DNA of 64,000 nt from Bradyrhizobium uaiense (GTDB taxonomy: Bacteria > Pseudomonadota > Alphaproteobacteria > Rhizobiales > Xanthobacteraceae). How positions within the stretch are numbered: position 1 is the stretch's first letter; each line of letters starts with the position of its first letter. The position numbers were made by a program, and so were the translations under genes. The notes beneath the pieces are model-generated. The model saw only the letters and a list, made by a program, of their open reading frames with translations. It had not been told where the DNA came from and made no database searches. The stretch spans positions 1-64,000 of the forward strand of contig NZ_VKHP01000003.1 in NCBI RefSeq assembly GCF_010811875.1, read 5' to 3'. Positions 20,680 to 29,725 of the stretch are shown in pieces.

Positions 20680-22425
20680 ATGTGGGAACTTGCTATACCC
20701 GTCGCTATCGGCGTCATTGCCATTCTCGTCATCGGTTTGCTGTTTGCAAAACTCTACAAGCGCTCGACGCGCGATGAGGCCTATGTCCGCACCGGCCTCG
20801 GCGGCCAGAAGGTGGTGCTCGACGGCGGCTCGCTGGTGCTGCCGATCTTCCACTCCACCGCCGCGGTGAACCTGAAGACGCTGCGGCTCGAGGTCGCGCG
20901 CGGTGGGCCGGACTCGCTGATCACCAAGGACCGCATGCGCGTCGACATCGGCGCCGAATTCTATCTCCGCGTCAAACCCGACTCGTCGTCGATTGCGCTC
21001 GCCGCGCAGACGCTCGGCAACCGCACCAACGACGCGGCCGAGCTGCGCGAGCTGGTCGAAGCCAAATTCGTCGACGGCCTGCGCTCGGTCGCCGCGACCA
21101 TGAACCTGGAAGAATTGCAGGAGCAGCGCGCGACCTTCGTCAAGGCGGTGCAGGACGCGGTCGGCGCGGACATCCAGAACAACGGTCTCGAGCTTGAATC
21201 GGTGTCGCTGACGAAGCTCGACCAGAGCGACATCAAGCATTTCAATCCGAGCAATTTCTTCGACGCGCATGGCCTCACCACGCTGACCAAGATCACCAAG
21301 GAACGCGAACAGGAGCGCAACCAGATCGTCCGCACCACCGAGGTCAATATCGCGCAGCAGGACCTGGCGGCGCGGCAGACCACGCTGACTATCGAAAGCA
21401 CCAAGCGCGAGGCCGAGCTCGCCCAGCAGCGCGACATCGCCAACAAGACCGCGGCGATGCGCGCGCAGACGGCGCAGGTCGAGCAGACCGCGCTGCAGAA
21501 CGAAGCCGAATACCGCATCCAGCAGGAGCTCGCGGTCGCCAACAAGCAGACCGAGGCCAACCAGGCCCGCGACACCCGCAAGATCGAGGCTGATCTCGCG
21601 GTCAAGCGCCGCAACACCGAGATGGAGCGCGACCTTCAGATCGTCGCACAGGAAAGCGCGATCGCGGTCGCAGCCAAGAGCAAGGAGCAGTCGGAGGCCC
21701 AGACCATTGCCGAGACCGCGCGTGCCGTCGCGATCTCCGCCGAGGAAAAGGTCACCACCGCCCGCGCCACGGAAATCGCCGAGCGTGACAAGATCATCAA
21801 CGTGATCGCGGCGCGCAAGGCGGCCGAGACCGACGCGATGCCGATCACGGTGATGGCCGAGGCCGAACGCCAGGCCGCCGCCAACAAGGCGGAAGCCACC
21901 AACGTGCTCGCCAAGGCCGATGCGGCGGCCGCCACCACCCGTGCCGCCGGCGTCAAGGCGCTCGGCCAGGCAGAAGCCGAAGTCGCGACGATGAAGGCAG
22001 AGGCGCGCAACAAACTCAGCCCTGACATGATCGACTACGATCTCAATCTGGCGCGGATCAATGTGATCCCGAGCGCGCTCGCCGAGGCGGTGAAGCCGAT
22101 CGAGAAGATCTCCGATATCCGGATCTTCGACACCGGCAGCATGCTGGGCCGTGGTGGCGGCAACGGCCATGCCAACGGCAATGGCGGTCTCGGGCTCGGC
22201 GACGGCCTCGCCGCGCAATTGCTGTCGGTCTCGGCATTCAAGCCGATGATCGACAAGATCCTATCGGAGGCCGGATTCCCCGCAGGCCCCGACGCCATGA
22301 CCAACCTGCTGAGTGCGCTGCGTGCCACTCAAGCGGAAGTACCGGCCCCGTCCATCGACAGCACGGCAACGCCGCCGGCCACCATATCGGGAACCGGCCA
22401 CGCGACGCTTGGTCCGAGATCGTAG
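20680..22425 (+). CDS. YqiK-type flotillin
   Basis: 581 residues. One N-terminal membrane helix (about 4-24) is followed by an SPFH/band-7 domain (about 30-200) and a very long Ala/Glu/Lys/Gln coiled coil with AEA/TAR repeats (about 210-440). The C-terminus is Gly/Asn-rich (RGGGNGHANGNGGLGLG). Flotillins organise membrane microdomains. It is the last gene of the pspA-yqiJ-yqiK operon, with a clear terminator about 80 bases on. The symbol is left empty because several flotillin subfamilies exist. Confidence 0.9.
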   Translation: MWELAIPVAIGVIAILVIGLLFAKLYKRSTRDEAYVRTGLGGQKVVLDGGSLVLPIFHSTAAVNLKTLRLEVARGGPDSLITKDRMRVDIGAEFYLRVKPDSSSIALAAQTLGNRTNDAAELRELVEAKFVDGLRSVAATMNLEELQEQRATFVKAVQDAVGADIQNNGLELESVSLTKLDQSDIKHFNPSNFFDAHGLTTLTKITKEREQERNQIVRTTEVNIAQQDLAARQTTLTIESTKREAELAQQRDIANKTAAMRAQTAQVEQTALQNEAEYRIQQELAVANKQTEANQARDTRKIEADLAVKRRNTEMERDLQIVAQESAIAVAAKSKEQSEAQTIAETARAVAISAEEKVTTARATEIAERDKIINVIAARKAAETDAMPITVMAEAERQAAANKAEATNVLAKADAAAATTRAAGVKALGQAEAEVATMKAEARNKLSPDMIDYDLNLARINVIPSALAEAVKPIEKISDIRIFDTGSMLGRGGGNGHANGNGGLGLGDGLAAQLLSVSAFKPMIDKILSEAGFPAGPDAMTNLLSALRATQAEVPAPSIDSTATPPATISGTGHATLGPRS

Positions 22426-22502
22426 CACACGCACGCACGATCTCAGCCAGCTTGTGATCCCAAACCTCGATGGCCTAGTCAGGCACTGAACATCGCATCG
22501 AC

Positions 22503-22528
22503 AAGGCCCGCCGTCCGGCGGGCCTTTT
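22503..22528 (+). terminator. Rho-independent terminator of the flotillin operon
   Basis: A perfect 10-bp stem (22503-22512 with 22517-22526) with a 4-base loop and a TTTT run. It ends the three-gene operon before the next same-strand MFS gene. Confidence 0.9.
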
Positions 22529-22609
22529 CTTGGCGTTATCGGGAAACGGGTGGGATCGGACGTCGTCCAACCACACACTATGGCCAGATCACATTTAAGG
22601 GATTTTGCC

Positions 22610-23851
22610 ATGTCCGCCGATACGCCTAGCCTGCCGGCCACTTTCAATCGCCTGGCCTGGTCCAACCTCGCCGCGCAATCGGCCGAACAGATCGCGCTTG
22701 CGGCCGCACCCATCGTCGCGGTGCTGGTGCTCGGCGTCGGCGAAGGCCAGACCGGCCTGTTGCAGACCGCGCTGACGCTGCCGTTCATCCTGTTTGCGAT
22801 TCCCGCCGGCCTGCTGGCCGACCGCGTGTCGCGGCGCTGGGTGATGGCAGGCTCCGAGGCCCTGCGCGCCGCGGCATTGGCCGCGATCCTGCTGTTGCTA
22901 TGGCTCGGCGCGATGACCCTGCCGCTGCTGGCCTTGCTCGGCTTCATCGCGGTCTGCGGCACGGTTGCCTACAGCGTCGCCGCCCCTGCGCTGGTCCCGT
23001 CGCTGGTGACGTCACAGCAATTGCCGGCGGCCAACGCCCGCATCGAGCTCGCCCGCACCGTCGCGTTCGCCAGCGGTCCCGCGCTCGGCGGCGTGCTGGT
23101 CGGCTGGGTCGGTGCGGCGCCGGCATTCGGCTTTGCTGCGGCGCTATCGGCGATCGCGGTCGTGCTGCTCGCCGGCCTCTACGAGCCGGCGCGCCAGCCC
23201 GCCCCGCGGCGTCATCCGATGCAGGACATCAAGGAAGGCGCAGCCTTCGTGATGCACCACGCCTTGCTGCGGCCGGTGTTCATCACCCAGTTCATCTTCA
23301 ACACCGCGTCGTTCCTGCTGCTCGCCGTGTTCGTGCCCTATGCGGTGCGCCATCTCGGGCTCACCGCCACCGGCGTCGGCACCACGCTTGCGATGTACGG
23401 CGTCGGCATGGTGGTCGGCGCGCTGTTCGCCACCCGGGTGATGAAACGGCTGGCGTTCGGCACCGTGATCGGGCTCGGCCCGGTCACCGGCCTCGTCGCC
23501 TCGCTGGTGATGGCGCTGACCACCTGGATCGCGACGCCGCTGCTCGCCGGCCTCGGCTTCTTCCTGCTCGGCGTCGGCCCGATCCTGTGGGTGATCTCGA
23601 CCACCACGCTCAGGCAATCGGTGACGCCGCCCTCCCTGCTCGGCCGCGTCTCGGCGATCAACATCATGAGCTACGGCGCCCGCCCGCTCGGCTCCGCACT
23701 CGGCGCCGTCGTCGGCGGCCTCTACGGCGCCGAAGCCTGCCTCTACCTTGCGGCCGCGATCTTCGCCGCCCAGGCGCTGGTGATCCTGATGTCGCCCGCA
23801 GTGTCGCTGACGCGGCAGCCCGATATGGTCGGTGAAGCGGCGCGGTGTTGA
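22610..23851 (+). CDS. MFS exporter, EntS-like (MFS_3 type)
   Basis: A 413-residue, 12-helix major facilitator protein. The first loop reads IPAGLLADRVSRRWVM, the MFS motif A. The overall pattern (QTALTLPFILFAIPAGLLAD; LLGRVSAINIMSYGARPLGS near the C-terminus) resembles enterobactin exporter EntS and macrolide-type drug exporters. AAGGGA lies 7 bases before the ATG at 22610; the frame is open 20 codons further up. The substrate is unknown. Confidence 0.88.
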   Translation: MSADTPSLPATFNRLAWSNLAAQSAEQIALAAAPIVAVLVLGVGEGQTGLLQTALTLPFILFAIPAGLLADRVSRRWVMAGSEALRAAALAAILLLLWLGAMTLPLLALLGFIAVCGTVAYSVAAPALVPSLVTSQQLPAANARIELARTVAFASGPALGGVLVGWVGAAPAFGFAAALSAIAVVLLAGLYEPARQPAPRRHPMQDIKEGAAFVMHHALLRPVFITQFIFNTASFLLLAVFVPYAVRHLGLTATGVGTTLAMYGVGMVVGALFATRVMKRLAFGTVIGLGPVTGLVASLVMALTTWIATPLLAGLGFFLLGVGPILWVISTTTLRQSVTPPSLLGRVSAINIMSYGARPLGSALGAVVGGLYGAEACLYLAAAIFAAQALVILMSPAVSLTRQPDMVGEAARC

Positions 23852-23868
23852 TCAGCCTCCACGCCAGC

Positions 23869-23937
23869 GTCATTGCGAGGAGCTCGCGACAAAATTGCAG
23901 TGCAATTTTGCACTGAAGCGACGAAGCAATCCATTCC
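23869..23937. repeat. Palindromic intergenic repeat (GTCATTGCGAGGAGC ... GACGAAGCAATCC type)
   Basis: The element starts GTCATTGCGAGGAGC and ends GACGAAGCAATCCATTCC, a pattern I associate with abundant intergenic repeats in Bradyrhizobium and relatives. Its centre holds a perfect 9-bp inverted repeat (AAAATTGCA, G, TGCAATTTT) at 23891-23909. Confidence 0.7.
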
Positions 23938-24090
23938 TCCGCAAGCGGACCTGGGGCCGGTGTGAGCTAGCTCGCCCCGCGCGAGAGCCTGTCCGGGTAA
24001 AGACTGCACCACGCGAAGATTACACCGCAAATAAGCGATGCAATCATAACTGCTCCCCCGCCGTATCCCGAGGTTTTGAAGGGTCGATCA

Positions 24091-24843
24091 TCAAGCTGCT
24101 GCGAGGAGTGAGGCGCACGCATCAATCTGCACCAGCAGCGCGGCTCGTGCAGAGAACAAGCCATCGGGATTGCCACCGGATTTACGGCATTGAAGCGCGC
24201 GCGTGATCAGGTCCGCGTCTAGTCGCGGCACGGGCTTCTTGTTCACGAACGCCACAGCGTCATCGTTTGAACCCATGAGGCCAGTCGTCCAACTGTAGCA
24301 GAAGCGTGCAGGATAGAGCAGAGTTCGAAGATAGGCCTTGCGGTGCATGGGATCGAGCACGGAGGCGGCGGCAAAGCTTCGAGCGCGGCTTGACCAGCTC
24401 GCAAACGGGTCGGCGCACAGATATTGCCGTATCTCAGTGAGTGGAGGCCGCGCGGGTCTGGTGCGTTCGCGCTCCATCAGGACGATCGCGTGATCGAGAT
24501 AGTCAATGCGATCGAGCGGCGGAAAGCGGCCGATGGAAAAGTCGCGATCGGTCCAGAACAGGGACAATTTGGGACCCCATTCGGCCGATAGCATCACGGC
24601 CTCGCGGTGGATGCGCTCATGCGCTTGCGGCGACAATCCGGTCGCTGTGACGAGCGCCATGTCGAGATCGCTGTAGCACCAGCTAAATCCCGCATGCGCC
24701 ATGCTGCCAATAAGATATGCACCTATCAAGTCGGTCCCGAATGTCTTGCTCCACTGGGAAACAAGACGGCGCGCAAATTCCTCTGCCGCGGCTCTCGCAA
24801 GCTCATTGGGGTCAGCTTGCACCATCGAAGGCGAGTCGAACAC
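24091..24843 (-). CDS. Nucleotidyltransferase-fold protein (aminoglycoside adenylyltransferase-like)
   Basis: A 250-residue protein with the nucleotidyltransferase core motif: G46-S47 and D59-x-D61 in LIGSMAHAGFSWCYSDLDMA. A helical C-terminal domain follows (about 130-250), as in ANT-type aminoglycoside adenylyltransferases. The second metal carboxylate is probably in the WTDRDF segment. The substrate is unknown; a resistance role is only a possibility. It precedes an MHS-family MFS gene on the same strand, with 78 bases between. Confidence 0.75.
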   Translation of the reverse strand: MFDSPSMVQADPNELARAAAEEFARRLVSQWSKTFGTDLIGAYLIGSMAHAGFSWCYSDLDMALVTATGLSPQAHERIHREAVMLSAEWGPKLSLFWTDRDFSIGRFPPLDRIDYLDHAIVLMERERTRPARPPLTEIRQYLCADPFASWSSRARSFAAASVLDPMHRKAYLRTLLYPARFCYSWTTGLMGSNDDAVAFVNKKPVPRLDADLITRALQCRKSGGNPDGLFSARAALLVQIDACASLLAAA

Positions 24844-24921
24844 GTGCCCTCCTGAGGGTCCATCGGTTGGCTTCGGTGCAGGAGGGCCGCGTGGCGGCGC
24901 TCCGCTGTTTTGGGGTGACTT

Positions 24922-26238
24922 CTAATTGGTCAATTCCCCGCTGGCTGTCTCGGGCGCGAGCCGCGCAGACAGGAGGGTTATGGCGCCGATCACCATCAGA
25001 TAAGTCGAAATGGGCCAGGTTGCACCGCCGGTCCAGGCCATAAGAGACGCCGCTGCAAACGGAGTGAGGCCCGCTATCGCAGCGCCGATCTGGAAGCCAA
25101 GCGATGCACCGCTGTACCGCACCGGCGCCGTAAACAGCTCCGAGTACCAGGAAGGTCCGACCGCAAACCCGACCATCTGGCCGAATGTGATGGCCGCGAC
25201 GATCGTCAACGTGATGGTCGACGGATCCCTGGTATCAAGCAGCCAGAACATCGGAAACGCAAAGGCCATCGCGAACACGCAGGTCGCATAAAACATACTC
25301 TTGCGACCGATCCGGTCCGAAAGCCAACCGAATACCGGGATCATCGCGAGCGCCACCACGGCCGCGATGAAGATCGCGTTAATGATAACGTTCCGCGGCA
25401 TGGCGAGCGCGCCGGTGACATAGCTGATGGCAAAGACGCCTGCCACGATCGCGTAGGTTACTTCGGAAAGCTTTAGTCCGATCGCCGTGAAAAGCGGGCG
25501 GCGATGCCGCGCCAGGATGTCCACAAGCGGGACCTTGGCCAGCTCTTTCCTGGCCTCGGTCTCACGGAAGACCGGCGTCTCCGCGAGCTTCAGGCGGATA
25601 TACAGGCCGACGGCAACGAGAACGATGCTGATCAGGAACGGAATGCGCCACGCCCAGGCGAGGAAATCTGACTCGGGCAGATGCCCCAGCACCGCGAACA
25701 CCCCGATTGCAGCAAGATTCCCGATGGGCCAGCCAATCTGGACCACCGACCCCAGAAGCCCACGGTTCCTGGTCGGCGAATTCTCGACGACCATAAGCAC
25801 GGCCCCGCCCCACTCGCCGCCAAGACCGATCCCCTGGAGCAGACGCAGCAACACCAGCAGAAGCGGCGCGGCGATGCCAATCTGGTCATAAGTGGGGAGG
25901 AGGCCAATCAGGAAAGTCCCCAACCCCATGATGACGATGGTCATCGCCAACATTGCCTTGCGACCAACCCGATCGCCAAAATGTCCAAAAATCGCCGCGC
26001 CCAAGGGGCGCGCCAGGAAACCGACGGCATAGGTGCCGAACGCTGCTATGGTGCTCAGCGTAGGGTCGGACAGCGGGAAGAACAGTTTGTTGAAGACGAG
26101 TGCGGTGGCCATGCCGTAGATCAGAAAATCGTACCACTCGACCGCCGTGCCGATCATGCTCGACACCACGATGCGGTTCATCTCGGTCGTGTCGCTCGCC
26201 GGACGGTTGGCAATTGAAAGCTTTTCCGCGATGCTCAT
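24922..26238 (-). CDS. MFS transporter of the metabolite:H+ symporter (MHS) family
   Basis: 438 residues, 12 helices. The N-terminal SSMIGTAVEWYDFLIYG is the MHS signature shared with ShiA, ProP and KgtP. The MFS loop FGHFGDRVGRKAML and the later GWLSDRIGRKSMF are both present. GGAGGG lies 6 bases before the ATG at 26238, which is preferred over a GTG/ATG further upstream. It is divergent from the winged-helix/TPR regulator, which may control it. It probably imports an organic acid or osmolyte. Confidence 0.9.
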   Translation of the reverse strand: MSIAEKLSIANRPASDTTEMNRIVVSSMIGTAVEWYDFLIYGMATALVFNKLFFPLSDPTLSTIAAFGTYAVGFLARPLGAAIFGHFGDRVGRKAMLAMTIVIMGLGTFLIGLLPTYDQIGIAAPLLLVLLRLLQGIGLGGEWGGAVLMVVENSPTRNRGLLGSVVQIGWPIGNLAAIGVFAVLGHLPESDFLAWAWRIPFLISIVLVAVGLYIRLKLAETPVFRETEARKELAKVPLVDILARHRRPLFTAIGLKLSEVTYAIVAGVFAISYVTGALAMPRNVIINAIFIAAVVALAMIPVFGWLSDRIGRKSMFYATCVFAMAFAFPMFWLLDTRDPSTITLTIVAAITFGQMVGFAVGPSWYSELFTAPVRYSGASLGFQIGAAIAGLTPFAAASLMAWTGGATWPISTYLMVIGAITLLSARLAPETASGELTN

Positions 26239-26393
26239 GATTAGCCCTCCAACACCGCCTGCACCCTGCCCTGTGGCGGCCATCCCAACGATGCCAACGC
26301 GCTCCACCCAGCGCTTTGAGACCGTCTTGAGGGGACTTTGATTTGCATTGAGATTGGCTTGATTTTGCTATCATAATTGCTGTCACAGTAAGG

Positions 26394-27974
26394 ATGGAGC
26401 CTGCAATCAACGGGGCCCTTAAGCTGCTGTTCTTGTTCGACAATGTTTCTCTCGACATAGACCGGCGAGAGTTGCGCCGGGACGGCGAACTACGTTCCAT
26501 CGAGCCCCAAGTCTTCGATTTATTGGAGTTTCTGGTTCGCAATCGCGACCGCATGGTGACCCGGGACGATGTTCTGGCGGCCGTTTGGAATGGGCGGATT
26601 GTTTCAGAATCGACGCTGGCAAGCCGCATAAGTGCCGCCCGCGTCGCCATCGGCGACAATGGGGACGATCAGCGGCTAATCCGTACCGTTTTGCGTAAGG
26701 GCATCCGCTTTGTAGGGATGGTCCGCGAAGAGGGAGGGTATGCAGCAGCGCCGACGAAAACTCCCGCAGAACGGCCCGCGCTGCCTTTGCCCGATAAGCC
26801 GTCGATCGCCGTTCTTCCATTCTCCAATATGAGCGGCGATCCAGAGCAGGATTATTTCGCCGACGGGATTTGCGAAGACATCATCACCGGCTTGTCCAAG
26901 CTACGCTGGTTTTTTGTCATCGCGAGGAATTCCTCGTTTATCTACAAGGGCAAAGCAGTCGATCTGCGCCACGTCGGTCTCGAACTCGGTGTGCGCTATG
27001 TCCTGGAGGGGAGCGTCCGCAAGAGCGGCGGCCGCGTGCGTATCACTGCCCAGCTGATCGATGCCGAGACCGGCAAGCACATTTGGGCCGACCGCTACGA
27101 TCGCGACCTCATCGACATTTTTGCACTGCAGGACGAGATCACCAAAAAGGTCGTGGCAGTGATCGAGCCGAAGCTGCTGGAGGCCGAGGGTATCCGCTCG
27201 CAATATCGCTCGCCCGAGGACCTTGGTGCGTGGAACATGCTCATCCGGGCCAACTCCCAGTTCTGGCGACTGACCAAGGACGAGAGTCAGGCCGCCATCA
27301 CGCTCCTCAAGCAACTGGTCGAACGATATCCTCTCTATGCGCCGGCGCACAGCATGTTGGCCTTCTTCCTTTTGGTGTCACGGCAGGGTGGGTGGCACAT
27401 GATGGAGCCTCAGGTCGCCCAAGCCGCATATCTCGCCGCACGGGCGGTGGAACTCGACGACAGTGATCCTTGGGCGCACCTCGCGTTGGGATTTGTCGCC
27501 TTCACCAAGCGCAGCACCGATGAGGCGGTCGAGGAATTTCAGCGTGCCCTCGATCTCCACCCAAACTTCGCCGCCGCGCACGGCTTTCTCGGCTGCACAC
27601 TCGCGTTTGATGCCCGATCCGACCAAGCTATCGACCACCTCGAGCAGGCCATCCGTATGAGTCCGCACGATCCGCAGAACGCGCTGCTCAACGCAGCCCT
27701 TGCGGCGGCGCATTACCAGGCCAGCCGATACGACGAGGCCGTCGGCATCGCCCACAAAGCCATCCAGCAGCGATTCGAGTTGACCAATGGTCATCGCATT
27801 TACGTCGCGAGTCTCGCTCAGGCAGGGCGCATGGACGAGGCGCGCGCAGCCTTGGCTCGACTACAAGAATTGCATCCGGACAACTCGATTGCGTGGATCG
27901 AGCGAAACGTACCGTACACGGCTGGGCCGATGGCAAAATTCCTGGAAGGCTTACGCAAGGCCGGACTGCAGTGA
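26394..27974 (+). CDS. Winged-helix / TolB-like / TPR regulator
   Basis: A 526-residue multidomain protein. An OmpR/CadC-type winged helix (about 13-110) has a LRSIEPQVFDLLEFLVRNRD pattern. A TolB-like N-terminal domain (about 135-270) shows KPSIAVLPFSNMSGDPEQDYFADG and YVLEGSVRKSGGRVRITAQL. TPR repeats (about 290-510) include AAYLAARAVELDDSDPWAHL. There is no receiver domain or membrane helix, so it is a soluble, one-component-like regulator. This architecture is expanded in Bradyrhizobium; signals are unknown. It is divergent from the MHS transporter. The ATG has only AAGG directly adjacent, so the start is uncertain. Confidence 0.88.
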   Translation: MEPAINGALKLLFLFDNVSLDIDRRELRRDGELRSIEPQVFDLLEFLVRNRDRMVTRDDVLAAVWNGRIVSESTLASRISAARVAIGDNGDDQRLIRTVLRKGIRFVGMVREEGGYAAAPTKTPAERPALPLPDKPSIAVLPFSNMSGDPEQDYFADGICEDIITGLSKLRWFFVIARNSSFIYKGKAVDLRHVGLELGVRYVLEGSVRKSGGRVRITAQLIDAETGKHIWADRYDRDLIDIFALQDEITKKVVAVIEPKLLEAEGIRSQYRSPEDLGAWNMLIRANSQFWRLTKDESQAAITLLKQLVERYPLYAPAHSMLAFFLLVSRQGGWHMMEPQVAQAAYLAARAVELDDSDPWAHLALGFVAFTKRSTDEAVEEFQRALDLHPNFAAAHGFLGCTLAFDARSDQAIDHLEQAIRMSPHDPQNALLNAALAAAHYQASRYDEAVGIAHKAIQQRFELTNGHRIYVASLAQAGRMDEARAALARLQELHPDNSIAWIERNVPYTAGPMAKFLEGLRKAGLQ

Positions 27975-28106
27975 GACGCTTGTCTTGGCCACTTCGCAAG
28001 GGCGTCTCTTCTTGGCCCTTCAGCGACCTCGGGAGACGTCCGCTTTCCCGCCGCCGTTAGGAGTTGAGCGGACATCAGGCGGCCAGCCGCTGAATGAGTA
28101 CGCGTC

Positions 28107-29360
28107 CTAGCTCGCCAGGTACCGCTCGTACTTGCCAGCGACGACCTCGTCGGCGGCAACCGCCGGATCCAGCGTGTAGAGATCCTGCGCGTGGCTGATA
28201 CCGCGCAACACGAAGCGGCCGGTGGAGACCAGATAGTTGCGGCCGGCGGCGTCGAGCCCGGTGCGGAAGTCGGTCGAGGTCAGCAATTCCCGGTCGACCG
28301 AGGCGCACATCGAGGCGATCCGGCTGACCTCGTTGACGGCGGGTCCGACCACGGTGAAATCGAGCCGGTCTTCGCTGCCGATATTGCCATAGAAGACCTC
28401 GCCGACATGGAGACCGACATAGGCCGTCGTGGTCGGCCGGCCCTCGTTCTCGCGGCGATCGTTCAGCACGCGGATGTTATGCCGGAATCTGTGCTCGGCG
28501 CGCAATGCGCCCCGCTTGGCCACGGCCATGTTCTCGCTGGTGAACATCGCCAGCACGCCGTCGCCGATCAGCTTCAGCACCTCGCCGCCGGCATCGTGGA
28601 TCGCATCGATCGAGGCCTGCGCGTAGTCGTTCAGGAACGGAATGATCTCGTCCGGGCCGATGCGCTCGCTGATCGCGGTCGAGCCGCGCACGTCGGAGTA
28701 CCACAGCACGGCCTTGATCTTCTCGGTGATGCCGCGCTGCATGCGCCCGCGCAGCACCTGCTCGGCCGTCTCGCGGCCGAGATAGACCCGGCCCAGCGTG
28801 CGGGCGATCTCGACCTGGGCGGCCGATTTGATCGCGAGCCCGAGCACCGGCACCAGGTCGCGCAGCGCCGCCATATGGTTCTCGTCGAAGCCGTCCGATC
28901 GGCGGGTGGTGTAGTAGGAATAGAAGCAGTCCATCTCGCCGATAGTGCCGGCCTCGCCGAAGCGATGCACGAACGCTGCGAAATGCTTGTGGCCCTTCTC
29001 GGCAAGGTCGCCGATCATCGAGAAATCGTGCGTCTCGGCGAGGTCGATCACCATCTCGTCATGACCGTTTTCGAGCATGTGGTGGAACGCCGAGCGCCGC
29101 CAATTCTGACTGGCCTCGCCGGTGCTGGTCGAGCCGTATTCGAAGATATCGGCCTCGTTGCTCTCGCCGTCGTTCCAGCGGAAACCGCGTCCCTCGAAGA
29201 TCGGATGCAGGGTATCGATGAAGACGATCGCCCGCGACAGCGGCATGCCCGCAGCCCGGCAGCGCTCGCAGAAGCCGCGCAGCAGGTCGTTTTCCGGCAG
29301 GCCGGTCAGACCCTGGCGGACCAGCCAATTCATCAGGCGCAAACGGGGCGTCAGTTCCAT
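28107..29360 (-). CDS. Class III adenylate/guanylate cyclase
   Basis: A 417-residue soluble protein. An N-terminal region of about 200 residues has no recognised sensor. The C-terminal catalytic domain has all expected residues: the metal Asp in YSDVRGST, Lys and the second metal Asp in EVLKLIGDGVLAMF, the purine-binding Asp in LDFTVVG, and the Asn-x3-Arg pair in NEVSRIA. It should therefore be active and make cAMP from ATP. The open frame extends 55 codons upstream, but the start at 29360 gives a sensible N-terminus. No cyclic-nucleotide effector is adjacent. Confidence 0.88.
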   Translation of the reverse strand: MELTPRLRLMNWLVRQGLTGLPENDLLRGFCERCRAAGMPLSRAIVFIDTLHPIFEGRGFRWNDGESNEADIFEYGSTSTGEASQNWRRSAFHHMLENGHDEMVIDLAETHDFSMIGDLAEKGHKHFAAFVHRFGEAGTIGEMDCFYSYYTTRRSDGFDENHMAALRDLVPVLGLAIKSAAQVEIARTLGRVYLGRETAEQVLRGRMQRGITEKIKAVLWYSDVRGSTAISERIGPDEIIPFLNDYAQASIDAIHDAGGEVLKLIGDGVLAMFTSENMAVAKRGALRAEHRFRHNIRVLNDRRENEGRPTTTAYVGLHVGEVFYGNIGSEDRLDFTVVGPAVNEVSRIASMCASVDRELLTSTDFRTGLDAAGRNYLVSTGRFVLRGISHAQDLYTLDPAVAADEVVAGKYERYLAS

Positions 29361-29533
29361 CAACGGATTATGCCGGGCAATTGGTGCGGGAGGAAGGGCT
29401 GGTCGTCGCGTGACAGATGCCGACGCCAATCCGGCATTGCAAGGCCGCCTTGCCTCACCTTTTCGCGCGGAACAGCGCCGCCCGAGCCAGCGATTCCGCT
29501 TTCCTTTGCCCCAGCCTTCGCGCACAAGGGCGC

Positions 29534-29725
29534 ATGGACAACGACACCGGCCAGCCGAACTCGATCCGACGCCTCGTGCGATGGGCGATCACCCCGCCAC
29601 AGTCATACGGGGTCTATCTGGCCGGCATCATCCTGGTCTACGTCCTGTCGTTCTACGCCGGCACGATGAAACCGAACCACACGCCCGCCCCGCCTGTGAC
29701 CGCGCCGTCCGCCCCGCACAGCTGA
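29534..29725 (+). CDS. Small single-pass membrane protein
   Basis: 63 residues with one predicted membrane helix (YGVYLAGIILVYVLSFYAG) and a Pro/Ala-rich C-terminus (PAPPVTAPSAP). AAGGG lies close to the ATG. Its stop abuts the convergent EamA gene end. No family was recognised; the membrane segment and ribosome binding site support it. Confidence 0.55.
   Translation: MDNDTGQPNSIRRLVRWAITPPQSYGVYLAGIILVYVLSFYAGTMKPNHTPAPPVTAPSAPHS

Noticed and set aside
19519-22218. A 899-residue open frame on the minus strand opposite the pspA-flotillin operon
   Set aside because: It mirrors the high-GC coding strand and has Arg/His/Gly-rich, domain-free sequence. The plus-strand genes explain the region.
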